NCBI GenBank assembly: GCA_023101725.1
Contig: JALJCO010007810.1
Location: 186,001 to 250,000 of the forward strand
Direction of reading: 5' to 3'
DNA: 64,000 bases
From: Atherinomorus stipes
Taxonomy: Eukaryota; Chordata; Actinopteri; Atheriniformes; Atherinidae
A program made the translations under genes and the position numbers. Below, piece after piece: positions 24,015-36,700 of the stretch. The notes beneath the pieces were generated by a model. The model was given only the letters and a program-made list of their open reading frames with translations. It did not search any database and had not been told where the DNA came from. How positions within the stretch are numbered: position 1 is the stretch's first letter; every line of letters starts with the position of its first letter.

Positions 24015-24280
24015 TGACTGCAGTTACAATGACCGACAAGGGTGCCGCCATATATCCAATCCATACAGGAAGTCGTATGCGGAAGTTAGTTAAATACTGC
24101 CAACAGTAACTATCTTCGGCTTGCAAACAGATGTGTATAGTGTAGTTGGGTGGTTAGGGTTAGGAGAAGGGTCAGGGGTAGGGTAAGATTTTAGTAAGTT
24201 AGATGAAAAAGAAACTTCCGACTGGGACTTCCGGCATGGATTGGACATATGGCGACATACCGTGACTGCAGTTGGGTCCC
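24015..24280. mobile_element. Small MITE with ~45-bp inverted termini
   Basis: 'gccgccatatatccaatccatacaggaagtc' near the left is mirrored by 'ccggcatggattggacatatggcgac' on the right, with ctgcagt beyond both. The element type is not assigned. Confidence 0.55.
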
Positions 24281-24284
24281 TCTC

Positions 24285-25330
24285 CCTTTTGTCCACATTT
24301 ACCTGGTGTTCAAGAGTCCCTCATCAGTCCACAATAAATCTCGCTACAAATTCTCAGCAAAGCTCAGTGATTCATGCTCCCAACCTCAAAACTTCTCTCA
24401 CCAGATATGTAATGCCACTATTTTCTGGTTTGCTGACAAAAAAGTTGACTCTGATGTATTCTTCTATTTCCACCTCAGCTGTATCCACATCTGCAATCAT
24501 GTTTCACAGTTATTACTACACATGCAGGCGATTTAAACAAATATACCACATGTCATTTTAGGAAATAACTTACTCATTCGCCTAATTTTTTTTAGCCAGG
24601 TAAGGGGGTTGTGTAGATAACAAGCTGCCGGATAAACAACCTAATATGGATAACTTCACCGTTCAATGAAAGGAAGTGATGACAATAAAACCCACCACAG
24701 ACTGACGACAAAACGCGAACGAAAAAAAAAAACAAAGATAAAACGCACCAGAATGCCCCCATACTTTGTTTGCAACGACTCCCAGTCAACATTTTGCCCA
24801 GCCATTGATGTTTTATAGTCATTTGTTACTCTTAGCAACAAAGCGACTTCATCAGAAGTCTAAACAAAAAAATCCCTCTTTCTCTGCACAGCCATTCTTT
24901 CACAAGTCTGAGCTGAAAGTGAAATGAAATTCATGTTTACATTCTGATGTCAGGAGTAGCACCTAGCTGCAGCTACTACAAACCACGCCCACCGTAGGAA
25001 TGAGTGGAACCTAACCCCAACGACAACCCAACTACGTCACTACAAACTACGCCCAGTTTCACGACACGCCTCTGGGTCTGCGGCTGCAGCTGGGTATACT
25101 TGGATGTCAGACACGCGTCTACCCATAATGTGGCCTCTATTAACGGTCTATGAATGTGGCGCATGGTCAGTAAGTGCAAATGGGCGGTCATTATTTTGCT
25201 TGAGTCGAGCCTTAAATGACTGTGTGGATGCAGGTAAGACAGGGTTAACCGTCCCCGTATAAGATTAACCACCTAGTGTAGACGTGACCCAATTAGAAGA
25301 GCAGATAAGCTTCCAAGACAACAACAAACA
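24285..25330. other. Intergenic; nothing recognised
   Basis: Several frames of 60-106 codons exist without family resemblance. The 25000-25270 segment is CpG-rich and repeat-like but unclassified. Confidence 0.35.
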
Positions 25331-25339
25331 GCAATCCAC

Positions 25340-26213
25340 AAAACTCTGAACTCACAGGACAATAGTGCTCGTTCGTTCGGTCATTCCACTTAAAGGGACA
25401 CTGTGTAATCGGGAGCAGCTCCCTCGTACTTTTCATGCTGCATTCGCGTGAAACCGGGCAGACCGACGACATCCGCTGCATGTAGAGTTATCACCGGCCT
25501 CTATGTGAAGACGTGGTCCGTCAGTTACAGTGACATCAGTCCACATCTGTTCGGTTGTCATGGCGATGTCGTATTGTTTTCCCTGACCCATGTTTTACCG
25601 TCTTTTGCTCGGCTTCATTGATTAAAATGACATCTGGTTTGTTACCAACGGCCGTCTGCCCGACTGCACGTGAACCCAGCGTCAGTGAGACGCTAGTCTC
25701 TCCCCTCTGCAGCGCGGTGACTTTTCAAAGGCATTACCTCGAACTGAGCTGAAAACTCCGGTGTGTCCGGTGAGTTTCTGTGTTTTCCTACCGTCACGCT
25801 TCTCCCGAACGCAAAAACATGGCGATACGACATGGCAGCCTCCACCGAGCCGACCCGCTCGATGTGTAAATGAATGATACGAACGGCAAATTTAGAACTT
25901 AGAGGAGCACTTCAGTTTGTTGATGGGAGTGATTACTGATTGATGAAAAAACACTTTTGAACCAAATAATCAGTTTTTGTGAATAAAACACAGGAGAACT
26001 TACACAATATCCCTTTAAAGTATTGGTGAAGTGAAGGAGTTTTGCTGAAGATAATGCCTTATAGAGGCTGCCCCGTCTCTCCCATTATATGTGCTGGTGG
26101 GCAACTCAACTAAATATCTTATGAAGGAGTCAAAGTGATACAGAAATTTTACTGGTGAGTAAATGCATGTGTAAACTCCTAGGAATAAGGTTGAAAAAAT
26201 AGAAAGTTATCTT
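25340..26213. mobile_element. AGGATAACTTTC-family element, left-truncated, filled by a second element
   Basis: 25340-25389 ('aactcacaggacaatagtgctcg...cattccact') and 26019-26213 ('agtattggtgaagtgaaggag...gaaagttatctt') are the inner-left and right parts of the family also seen at 43156-44319. They are separated by the element at 25394-26014. Right TTAA at 26214-26217. Confidence 0.7.
25394..26014 (-). mobile_element. TTAA element, AGGGAYATTGTGTAA family (copy 1)
   Basis: Termini AGGGACACTGTGTAA and (complement) AGGGATATTGTGTAA are flanked by TTAA at 25390-25393 and 26015-26018. The body is the reverse complement of 54272-54915 (shared 'ggccgtctgcccgac', 'gacttttcaaa', 'ccatgttttaccgtctt'). 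621 bp, no transposase. Confidence 0.85.
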
Positions 26214-26494
26214 TTAAGTTTAGGAAGTAGTGGAGTAGTGCATATAGCCCATTAACCCACTGAGCACCACCTGCCTTACAGCAAACAACTGAAGAGTCTG
26301 AGTTCAAAGCTTTGTTTCACATTTCATACGAGCTCGATGGGGAACGTCAAGTAAAGAAATGAACTGAGACAAAACCATTTACCTTCTTAGAGACCATATC
26401 CATCACATGAAAACAACTTTCACTCGAGGGGGATAAGTCCAGTGGTGACGTGTCATACATCAGGCGAGGACTGAGTGTGTCTGTGTGAAGATTT

Positions 26495-26699
26495 TTTTTT
26501 TTTTTTTTTTTAAGGATTTTTTGGGCACTAGTGGCCTTTATATGACAGTATATGGTGACAGGAAAGGGGCAGAGAGAGTGGGGAGTGACATGCAGCAAAG
26601 GGACCTGGACCGGGAATCGAACCGGGGCCGACTGCGCTGAGGAACTGTAGCCTCTGTTCATGGGGCGGCTGCTCAACCGACTGAGCTAATCACCGCCCC
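26495..26699 (-). mobile_element. tRNA-derived SINE with 14-bp target duplication
   Basis: Read on the minus strand it begins GGGGGCGGTGATTAGCTCAG, with an A box (TTAGCTCAGTCGGTTGAG) and B box (GGTTCGATTCC), then a short body and an A-rich tail. ctgtgtgaagattt is repeated exactly at 26481-26494 and 26700-26713, the mark of LINE-mediated insertion. It appears full length and lies just below the armh3 poly(A) region. Confidence 0.9.
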
Positions 26700-26826
26700 C
26701 TGTGTGAAGATTTAACATCACTGAAAAGTTTAAAAGTAGTTGTGATAATACACCAAACATCCCGGAGCATGTTTCTCTCAATGGTTTGTGACTGAACAGA
26801 AAGCAGCAATAGAGTAGGAAAACATC

Positions 26827-26832
26827 TTTATT
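26827..26832 (-). other. Candidate poly(A) signal, armh3 (distal)
   Basis: AATAAA on the minus strand, followed by a T-rich stretch. It is the last signal before repeat-dominated DNA and so was chosen as the tentative gene end. Confidence 0.4.
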
Positions 26833-27005
26833 TTAAAAAAGAAACAAATACACCATCAGGAGTTAAAGGCCTTCCACTGAATCACTGCATAAATCAGACC
26901 TGCTTTCAACCCAAAACAAAAAAAAAACCTCAACAGCATTCACACCAGCCATGACATGGAGTACTTCTTCTAAACCAGCAGCTCACTCCAACACATTCAT
27001 AATCA

Positions 27006-27011
27006 TTTATT
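27006..27011 (-). other. Candidate poly(A) signal, armh3 (proximal)
   Basis: AATAAA on the minus strand about 635 bases after the stop codon. Use of this site rather than the distal one cannot be decided from sequence. Confidence 0.4.
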
Positions 27012-27644
27012 AAAATAAAGGAGAAAAGTGTGAACAGCAGGGATTGTTAGTATCGGCTCTGGTTGGGAGGTTTCAAACAACAGAGAGGCTTTTATAACTG
27101 TAAGCAACTTCATCAAATTACTAAATGTTGTACTTTTTAGCAAACATGTAAATACAAAATGCTGCAAGTTTTCAGTGAACAAACTGATAATTAATTTAAC
27201 ACTCAGGCAACAAGCATTCAGAGACAAACAGGTTCTAGTTCAAGGAAAGTAAAAGTCACTAAACTCTAAATGGCTCACGATCACCATTAGCAATGTTGCT
27301 AAATTGTCTGTAGCATCTGTTGGACATAAATGGTTAGCTGTGATTAGTTGAACTAAAAGGGACATAAATACTTTTGTTTTACTATTTTCAATCAAAACGT
27401 TCACGTGTCAGTTAACAGTCCGGCCAATACTGCTGATTGCATGAGTAGCCAGCGCAATACGTGCACTTTGTCAAATTACCACGCACGTGTACGACGACAA
27501 CGGATGAAAGTCTGCAGAGTTTCTGAATGCACATCATCTGTCTCTGCAGGAAAAGTTTGAATTCAGTTCAGAGGAGACGGAGGAGGTGGAGTCCAGGACT
27601 GAACTGGATGCTGAAAGATGGAAGATGAATGCTGGATGGGCGTC

Positions 27645-27737
27645 TCAGGAGATGGTGGAGAACTCTTTCAGCAGCACGTCCTGACTCAGCGTGTTCAGAG
27701 AGACGTTCTTCCTCACATTCAGACTGATGGAGCGCAC
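27645..27737 (-). CDS. armh3: armh3 last coding exon with stop
   Basis: 93 bp: [14 protein letters not shown] then [16 protein letters not shown] and TGA at 27647-27645. The acceptor is CTCCAG. The C-terminal LLKEFSTIS is characteristic of ARMH3. The sequence below 27645 is non-coding. Confidence 0.92.
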   Translation of the reverse strand: MRSISLNVRKNVSLNTLSQDVLLKEFSTIS

Positions 27738-30700
27738 CTGGAGACAGACAGATTCACGTAACGTCACACAGAGCCGCTCCGCCACCTCCACGTATCCACT
27801 CCTCCTGCGTATGTCTGAGTTCAGTACAGATAGGAACAGGATTCATATAAACCCCCTGACCCTGACCATCTAACCCTCTCCTCCACCTCTAAACATCCCA
27901 AATCATGAACCAAAGATTTACAAAATATTTGGTTAAAATAACTTGTACATTTGGCCAAATCAAAAGAAATGTGCTGACAGGGTCCTTAAAAACTATTGTA
28001 AAAATACACACACATCAACAAGCCTCTCTGCACATCCATATTTGGCTGTAAATGAGCTTTAAAGTGCTGATGACACGTTTTTGACATTTTTTGTCATGTT
28101 TTTTAGACTAAAACGTCCTTCATGATGATTATGTAACAGAAACAGGTGCAGCTGCATAGATGACCAGACTGTGGTGCTGTTCGCCGAACCCGGACGTGAC
28201 GTCTACCAGGGAACGTTCTCAGCTCAATTTAACATTGAAGTCAATGGCTTCATAGCAGTTTTTAAGTTCTTTTTCCAGTTTTACACACAAACAGTAATGA
28301 TTCAGCCTTCAAACTGTATTGCCAGTTAATGTTTAAAAGCTAGTTAGTACAGCGTTAGTTTATCCAAGTTTCCTACAGATCCAGAATTTTATTTTGAAGA
28401 GGATAAGGCAGCAGGTTGGACTTGCCGGGTAGCAGTAGGAGCCCTCTGCAAGTCTCTCCTGTCTACAGCTTTGTTTACTGGAGCTGTTGAGACTAACAAA
28501 TAAAACTGCCATCATGTCCTCTTGAATATTCCTTTTCAACAATCATTGCTGAATCAGATCGGCCATACAGCTACTGTACGGACAGAAAGATGCTGCTCGG
28601 TTATAACAGGACCTCTCTGGTCATCAGATCTCCTCCAGCTGCTTCCAAAGATGCATCCTTCCCTCCATCCTCATCTTTAGAAATGGGAATCATTTAAAAC
28701 TCAACTGGAACCATGGAAGTTGTTATCTTCTCATTTTTTGAAGGCTAATTATTTACCGCGGCTAGCTGCGAGCTAACAGCTAGCCAACTCGTTAGCCACG
28801 AGCTAACGCAGGGAACGAGTGCCTCTCCTCTGTCACACCTGACTCCATGTCAAACTGGTGCAGCTCCTTCAGTTCCGAGTCCGCTCGGTGTGTCGGAATT
28901 GCAGGCTTTTAGCTGAACCGAGTGGACCTGAGGCTGGGAGACTGACTGTAGGCAGCTGGCTACAGTTCTACTCCGGTTCTAGCTTGTAAAATGTGATGTT
29001 CCCCAATTCCCCAGCATCATCACACTCGTCTGAACTGGCTGATGATCCAGTTCTAATCTAGCTGTCTTTCATGCCATCTTTCATGTTTTCCACGGTTTTG
29101 ATTATACATACAAATCAATTAAAGGTTGAATATGGAACATTTTTATTAAAAGCTATATTTTTTCAAAAATAATACCTCCACAGGTCATTTGGGGGTGTAC
29201 AGAATGAAAGTAACATTTTCCAGAAAAATTATATTTAGCTAAAAATAATTATAAAATAAATTTTTACGGGTTCGATAATGGCATTTTATTTACGTCTATA
29301 AGTAATACACGCCGCGTTGAGGTTGCCAAATACGATCTGTGTGTGGAAACAATATTCGGTATAGTAGGTTGTAAGGGAAAAACCGTAGAGAGGACGAGTG
29401 AAGCAGCTGCTTCAGAGCCTGGAGATGTTATCTGTTTCTGAGGAGGAGTGACCTGAGAAGAGCAAAACCTGGAGTAAATTTAGGTGAAGACTTCACTAAA
29501 TGGACCCACATAACGTTTTCCACGGAGTAAAACACGGAAATGGTGACTTTTCTCCTGGATCGGTAAGTTAGCTTGTTTGCTAACATGGCTAACGTTAGCT
29601 GTCAGTTATAAACTCCTCTGTGTTACTTGTTGGACATGCTGCAGACAGTTGGTCACTTACGTATCGGCAGTGAGACTGGCATCCCAGCAGCTGAAGTTGT
29701 TTTTCTGCCATTGCAACTACAACCTAGACACACGTAATGTCGCTGTTCTGTCCGTGTTCCATATTCAACCTTTAACGGAACTCCTTATCTCGCTGACATC
29801 ATGTCACGGAGGCTAGGTCCGCTAGTGAAAAGCTATTAGCGCTTAGCCAAGCCCCTCTAACATCGGATATTTACGCAAATACACGTCTGATTAACTTCTA
29901 ACTGCACAGAACTACTTATTTTGTCTTGGGGTGTTGTTGTATGGCAAAGTTACTTGAAGTTAAGGTTGTGTCATCAGCACTTAAAAAAACCATTTAATCT
30001 AAAAAAAAAAAAAAAACCCAAAAAACTACACCACAGCTAAATAGATATGACAATGAAAACAACAGAAAAGGAAAAAAAATAATTTCCTAAATTAAAACTA
30101 CAACTCATTAGTGGCACAAAATTTGATCTGTTTTATTTCATGATCTCAGCTCTGAAATCAAAAACGAAAAATGAAAGAAAACCTAGCTGAATTTATCAAC
30201 TCTAAGTCAAGAAGAAAGGACTCTGCAGCAGTTTAAAAGTTAATACAAGTGAGAGGCAAAAATGGGATGAGCTCGTCCAAAAACAGCTTCAGAGCCAGGA
30301 GAGGTGGACCAACACCCTCTGCTTTATCTGCAGAGGACTGCCCTGTGTTGCATCATACAGCCGGGAGTGGAGATGATCAGGAGGGTCCCACAGCTGCAGG
30401 GTTTGACCTTTTCATGATGGCTGTTTTCTTAAACAGCCCTCGAAAGCCTAAAGCAACACATGAGCCAACTTTTATGTCGAACAAGTACACCAGACTGAGC
30501 TTTTAAGACAATAAATTTTCATGTTTTGCTGCTTTACAAACTAATGTTGTAGTTTTTGTGTTTTTAAATGACTCAGGAGGATTCTGGTGCAAACGCACCA
30601 GCTACTGTTTAAATATTCTCCAACACTGGAAGGAAGCATCTTTTCTTCTAATTGTTTGATTAGGTTCACACTGTCTACTCATGTTATCAGATATCCATTT

Positions 30701-33700
30701 TCTTTCACCCCCTGCTGCCCGGCACTGCGTGTGGAGAACTGCATCATATGTGGGATAAATTTACATGAGAAGAAAAACATAAACAAATCAATATCATTCC
30801 TGGGGCCTGTACGACGGAGCCGGGATTTTTTTTTTTAGGGGGAAATTCAGGGTTAACCCTGGGTTTTAGTTCTATTGCGGGGGGTTTTTTCTTATTGGGT
30901 TATATTTCCCCTGGGAATTGTGTTAAGCGCGTCTTGTTGGGTTGGGAGAGGGGAGAGTAATGAAAGAATGATGATCAAAAAAGGAACAATCCCGACCAAT
31001 TAGGACTATTGGGAAATGGTGTGGCATTTTTTATATTAATTTGTCGATGGTGGTGCGGAGATCGGGGGGGGAGATGGAGGGAGGGGGGAATAAGAGAGGG
31101 AGGGGGTAGGGTGATGTTGTATGACATATTACATTATAAAAAAGAGGTATATTTTATGGTTGGCTGTGTTTCACTTTTGTACGTTTTTAGGCCTGTAATA
31201 ATTAAATGACATGAATGAACGGGGAGCGGGAAGACACCAGAGATGCCTAAAATCATAGGGAGGATTAATAATAGAATAATAAAATAAAAAAAATTAAAAA
31301 ATAGAAATATATCTCAATAGGAGAAAAAAAATAGTTAGAGTGAGATAGAGGTAAATGGAATATTTATGGTGGTGGAATGGTGATTATGGTCCTAATAAAA
31401 TTATGATAATTATATATATATATTTATTTATTTATTGTAGTATTAAGATTAATAATTGGATGTTTAAAAACAATGAAAAAAAACATGAAAGTATGTAATG
31501 TTATTTCCTGTGAGGGCCGAAAATATATAAAAGAAATAAATTAAATAAAAAGAATGTGAGAGGAGAAAGTAATATAGGGGCAGGGTTGGATTTAGGTAAT
31601 GGTTGGTATATATTTTTTTTTTGTTTTTTTTCTTTTTTGTGGTGTGTGTGGGAAATGAAGATAAGAGGATATGAGAAAAAAAAAAAATAAGAGATGATGT
31701 ATATGTGGGGCGCCCATGTTAAGGGGGCGAAGAGGTGCAAGAGTATAAGTTGAATGAGGTGAGATAAAAAAAATAATGAAAGGTACAAAAAGAGAGATGA
31801 ATGGGGAGGGGAAGAAGAGTAATGAAGGGAAAAAGAGTAGAGTGAGAGACTGAATTTGGACAGTGGAAGTGCAAGGCCGGAGTAGTGCAAGGTCATGGAT
31901 TTTTATATTGGGGTGTGCAGTGGGAACTGGGATTGTAAGGAAATATTAATCCTAATTATAAATTTAAGTAATGAATTATGATTCTGAAATAAAGATATTG
32001 ATATCTTAAAAATCTTCAATCTCTAATATGAAATATTTTGTTGTAATTTGTTTCATTTTGTTTTTGTTGTGAGATATTTTCTCTGGGTTTTTTTATGTGG
32101 GCGTTATGGAATGGTTTGTGAAACCGGGGGTAAGGTAACGGGTGGGAAACCAAGTTGAAAATTACCGTGATGAAAACCCGAATTAATATGGTAGATAAAG
32201 GAGGGAATGGAGGGATCAGGGAGATATTAGGTGAGGTAAATCGGGGGCGCGCCCCTGGACATGAGAATCACACACAGATGATGGCAGCAATAGCATTAAA
32301 ATATATAGGAAATCCACACACACTGATCCAATACCTGTGATGGACTTCAGCACACTCAACCACACAAACTGTCGTAACAGTTTTACATGACCACACCACC
32401 ATCGTCACAGACCCACAGGACAGAGAGGAGACGCATAAAAACTGGCAAACAGTCCACAGTGGGCCATGGAGAAGAGGACAGAACGAGTCAAACTCAAAGA
32501 AACTCAGCAGGGAGGACTGAGAAGAATCCCCAGAAAACATTAGCATGGCTGTATCCCAATACATTAAAACCACAGAACACACACAGAGAACATAAGACAA
32601 CATTACATAACACTCCATAACAACACACTACTCTGAGACAACTACTGCACCATCCAACAGACAACAAACTCAGAGAAAACAAGAGTAAAGGTGCGTTACA
32701 GCTGTCTGTGGAACTTTTCCAAGATCAAGACGGATGTAACAACGTTCACTGTGTTTACATGTGGCCAATAATCCTTTCATAACCGCAATATTAGCAATAA
32801 CCTGGTTGCACACAGCCATGCAAACACAGATAAAATGCAAATATGCTCATATTCAGGTTTTTAAAAACCTGAACATTACCCCTGAGTCACTCCTTTTCTA
32901 ACCCAAATAATTGGTCACGTACATGCGTGTCAGAATATTTCCATCAAAAGGAATATTAAATTGTGTTCTGTGCAAGGATTTTTGATCTTTTGTGTAAACT
33001 AAAGGGAATACTTGTACCAACGATCAGACAGTACTCTGCATAACTTGCAAGTTTACAGTATATAGTACTATGACAACACCCATCCTGGGAGGAACTGGTG
33101 TGCAAACAGTTACTTTGGGGGGCTCCATCACTCATCTGGACAAGTATGATAAAGGATTGGTTGACAAAGGGGAATTGTCAGGCCAGCCAGTGTCAGTGAA
33201 CTTCATCATTACAACCTGTTCCCTCCAGTTGTGACTGTGCACCTTCATTCAAAGATTCCAGGGGGCTCTGGTAGAAATGGGAAACGTGGATGTGTATGGT
33301 GCACAGCTCCGCCTCCATTCCCCATTTCCACCACACGTTCTCTCCTTCAACTAATGAGGACCATAACCCGAATTAGCTGAATTTTAATGGCATGTATAAC
33401 TCGGTGCTGTTTACACTTGAAACTTAAAAGGTACACTATGTAAGAATGACTGACATCTAGTGGTAAAGATGGGTATTTGAAGGAAAAGGTGTTTTCTTTC
33501 AAATTCCAGCACTGCTGTGAATGTATGGTGGCCAGTATGGGGCCAAAATTCTCTCAGACATAAAGATGTTTTCATCTGTGAGTGGATCCAGTGGTCTCCG
33601 GTGTCTATGACTCTATTATGAATAACTATTTTTTCTGTCTTTTAAGGCATTACTGATCCCAAACAGTGCTTTCACTCCCACTGAGTAAAGCTGGTACAGC

Positions 33701-36700
33701 AGTTTTAAAGTTCAGAGGGTTCTCACTTCACACTCATTGTTTTGTCCATTCAGGGACACCGTAGCAGAAATAGTGGAACAAACATGGCAGCCTCCATATG
33801 TGCACCCCCTAACAAGTAGATATAAATGACTCATTCAAAGAAAATAAACACATAACAGTTATTCCAGTGAAGTTATTCTTATCCGAAACACGTCAAGGTC
33901 ACAAAACTTTTCCTGTCTGAAAAGAAAGAAAATAGATATCTGATCTTTTTCTTCTTTCACCTTTTCTTTTATAAAAGTTTGGGACCTACAGTTTGTAGTT
34001 TCCTTTTGTGTGCAGTGCAACCTTCACAAATGCCCGTTTAACTTCACATAGAGCTCAGCAGGAGACTGCATCAGTTTGGGAATAATGCCAACACAACGCT
34101 GTGTTTTCTCATACCAGCTCCTTGAAGAAAGCTGCCTCCTTTGGCTGCTCCGAGTATCTCTCAAACTGGTCCAGACCATCCTGAAGTTTGAGGGTCAGTG
34201 TGTCATAGTTGGACCGAACCACCTCCAAAACCTGAAAGATCAGGAAAACAGAAATTTAAACCAACTGTTGCTGACGTTTAAAATTCAAAGTCGTTATTGC
34301 ATCTCAGAGTCAACACATAAACTACTCACAAAAAGTTAGGGGTATTCAACATTCGGTTTTTGGAGAACAGAGTGATGCAGAATAAATATTTAGCCATTCA
34401 ACAATGTACATGTGCATTGAAAAGTTTAGAGAAAGTTTAATTCAGTTCACCTGGAAAGGTTGTAGTGGATTTTAGATTCATTCTGACATCATACAAAAAG
34501 CCAAATATCCTTAACTTTTTGTGAGTAGTGTAAATATCAAACCAAACCAAAAGGTGAAATATTAATTACTTTTGAATACTTTATTGTAAGATTTTATTCA
34601 TGAAGGATCATGTGGAGTACTGTGGTATAGCATCTGGTTCTCCTGGGAGTTACTTCCACTGTTATTAACTGACTCAAGCAGCAGATTTATACCATTTGGA
34701 TGAAGAAAAAGACCTCGACATCAGCAACGGTGGATTATTTACATTTTACTTGTGTATCTTGAGGGGTTGTTCCTCCTCCTGAAAATGAGCCAATTTTTTC
34801 AGGCTCTGTAAGGATTTTTTCATGCAGGATTTAATGTACCTCCCCAAACCACCTCAATAAAAAATTTACACTACTTTGTGTAGTTTAATTTGCAGCTTTC
34901 CTGGTTAAATAAAGGTTAAGTCATTTAGCAGCCTGGCTGTGCAGCGGCTGTGGCTCTGCTACCACTGATTTTGGCCTTGCAAAATATTTTACCTTTAAAG
35001 AGGGGGTGTCATGTCATTATTAGGCACATAATTCCCTTTTATGGTACAACCAAATAACTGTTACCTTCAGTAGTTCTGAAAATACAGTAAACATAAAAAA
35101 AAAAAAAAAAAGAAATGTGACATCACTTCATGTCTGTATCTGATGCCTTAAAAATTCACCACTGTCCCTTTAAGAAGCCTGCTGCTGTTTCTGACACGCC
35201 CATACCACTCATCACAACACTCTCATGCTCTGGTGGGACGGACTCAGCAGGGGAGGGGAGGAGCTTCGTGGTATGGGAGGTGCTCTGTGGTAGCAGCCGA
35301 TCTGGCAGCCATGTTGGTTTCCACAGGAGATTCAGGGATTTCTCAAATATGCGTGAATGAGACAAAAACACCCCTGGCCCAGGTAGGAAGAGGAAAAAAA
35401 ACAAAAAAAAGCCAACAAAAAAACAATCCCCCCCCCCCCCCACCTTTAAAAAAAGAAAAGAAAGTAAACTTAATAAAATAAAACAATCAAATTTTACTTG
35501 ATATACTGTAATCTACACTTACTCGCCACTTTATTCGGTACACCTGTTCAACTGCTTGTAAACGCAAAATTCTAATCAGCCAATCACATGGCAGCAACTC
35601 AATGCATTTAGGCAGGTAGACATAGTCAAGACAATCTACTGCAGTTCAAACAGAGCATCAGAACTGGGAAGAAAGGTGATTTAAGTGACTTTGAACGTGG
35701 CATGGTTGTTGGTGCCAGACAGGCTGGTCTGAGTATTTCAGAAATTGCTGATCTACTGGGATTTTCACACACAACCATCTCTAGGGTTTACAGAGAATGG
35801 TCCGAAAAAGAGAAAAATATCCAGTGGGCAGCAGTTCTGTGGGCTCAAATGCCTTGTTGATGCCAGAGGTCAGGGGAGAATGGCCAGACTGATTCGAGTT
35901 GATGGGAAGGCAACAGGTGTGAGAGAGATTTTCTTGGCCTACTTTGGCCCCCTTAGTACCAACTGTGGCATGGTTTCACCACCACAGCCTGCCTGAGTAT
36001 TGTTGCTGACCGTGTCCATCTCTTTATGACCACAGTATCTTCTGGTGGTTACTTCCAGCAGGATAATGCACCATGTCATAAAGTGTGAATCATCTCAGAC
36101 TGGTTCTTTGAACATGACGATGAGTTCATTGTACTCAAATGGCCTCCACAGTCACCAGATCTCAATCCAATAGAGATTTTCCTCATGGATGTGCAGCTGA
36201 CAAATCTGCAGGAACTGTGTGATGCTGTCATGTCAATATGGAGCAAAATCTCTAAAGGAACGTTTGTAGTACCTTGTTGAATCTATGTCACCAAGGATGA
36301 AGGCAGTTCTGAAGGCAAAAGGGGGTCCAACCCGGTACCAGCAAGGTGTACCTAATAAAGTGGCCAGTAAGTGTACATTAGAGATGCACCGATCCAATAC
36401 CTGGATCGGATATCGGCTCCGATATTGACTAATTGGCTGGATTGGATACTGGATGATTGAGGCTGATCCAGCATTCCAATCCAATCTTTTTTTATATATA
36501 ATTATTATTAATACCATATACAGCGATACCATTACAGCGATCTTACACTTAGCCCAGGTATCGGTAATGGATTGGAAAAAAATGGATTGGTGCATCTCCA
36601 GTATTTCTACAATGAGATTATAGGTGCAACTCCTTCTTGGTCAAAAGCAGAATTTGAAAAGTAAAAGCAAAATTTTTAGAAGGCAGAATTTTTAGAACAC

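Larger units (their letters stand above)
26810..27644 (-). other. armh3: Probable armh3 3' untranslated region
   Basis: It follows the stop codon directly and contains no continuing reading frame or recognised repeat. AATAAA signals on the minus strand lie at 27011-27006 and 26832-26827. The lower limit is inferred from the second signal. The repeat-rich intergenic DNA begins just below it. Confidence 0.55.
27738..34114 (-). other. armh3: armh3 last intron (6.4 kb)
   Basis: It lies between the last two coding exons and holds the TTAA element at 28063-29980 with a nested element, the C-poor block 30830-32265 and an AGGTACAC element at 33428. No exon-like conserved sequence is seen inside. Confidence 0.8.

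Noticed and set aside
24140..24185. Telomere-like TTAGGG motifs
   Set aside because: Only two imperfect copies inside a MITE; not an interstitial telomere array.
26620..26699. Possible tRNA gene on the minus strand
   Set aside because: A and B boxes are present, but the sequence continues as a SINE body with A-rich tail and target duplication, and no tRNA 3' half folds back.
31501..31896. 131-codon minus-strand ORF rich in Ser, Leu and Phe
   Set aside because: It falls in the C-depleted block, where stop codons on one strand are rare for compositional reasons.
32268..32682. Overlapping ORFs on both strands (62-116 codons)
   Set aside because: They lie in the G-poor block; both frames look compositional and neither resembles a known protein.
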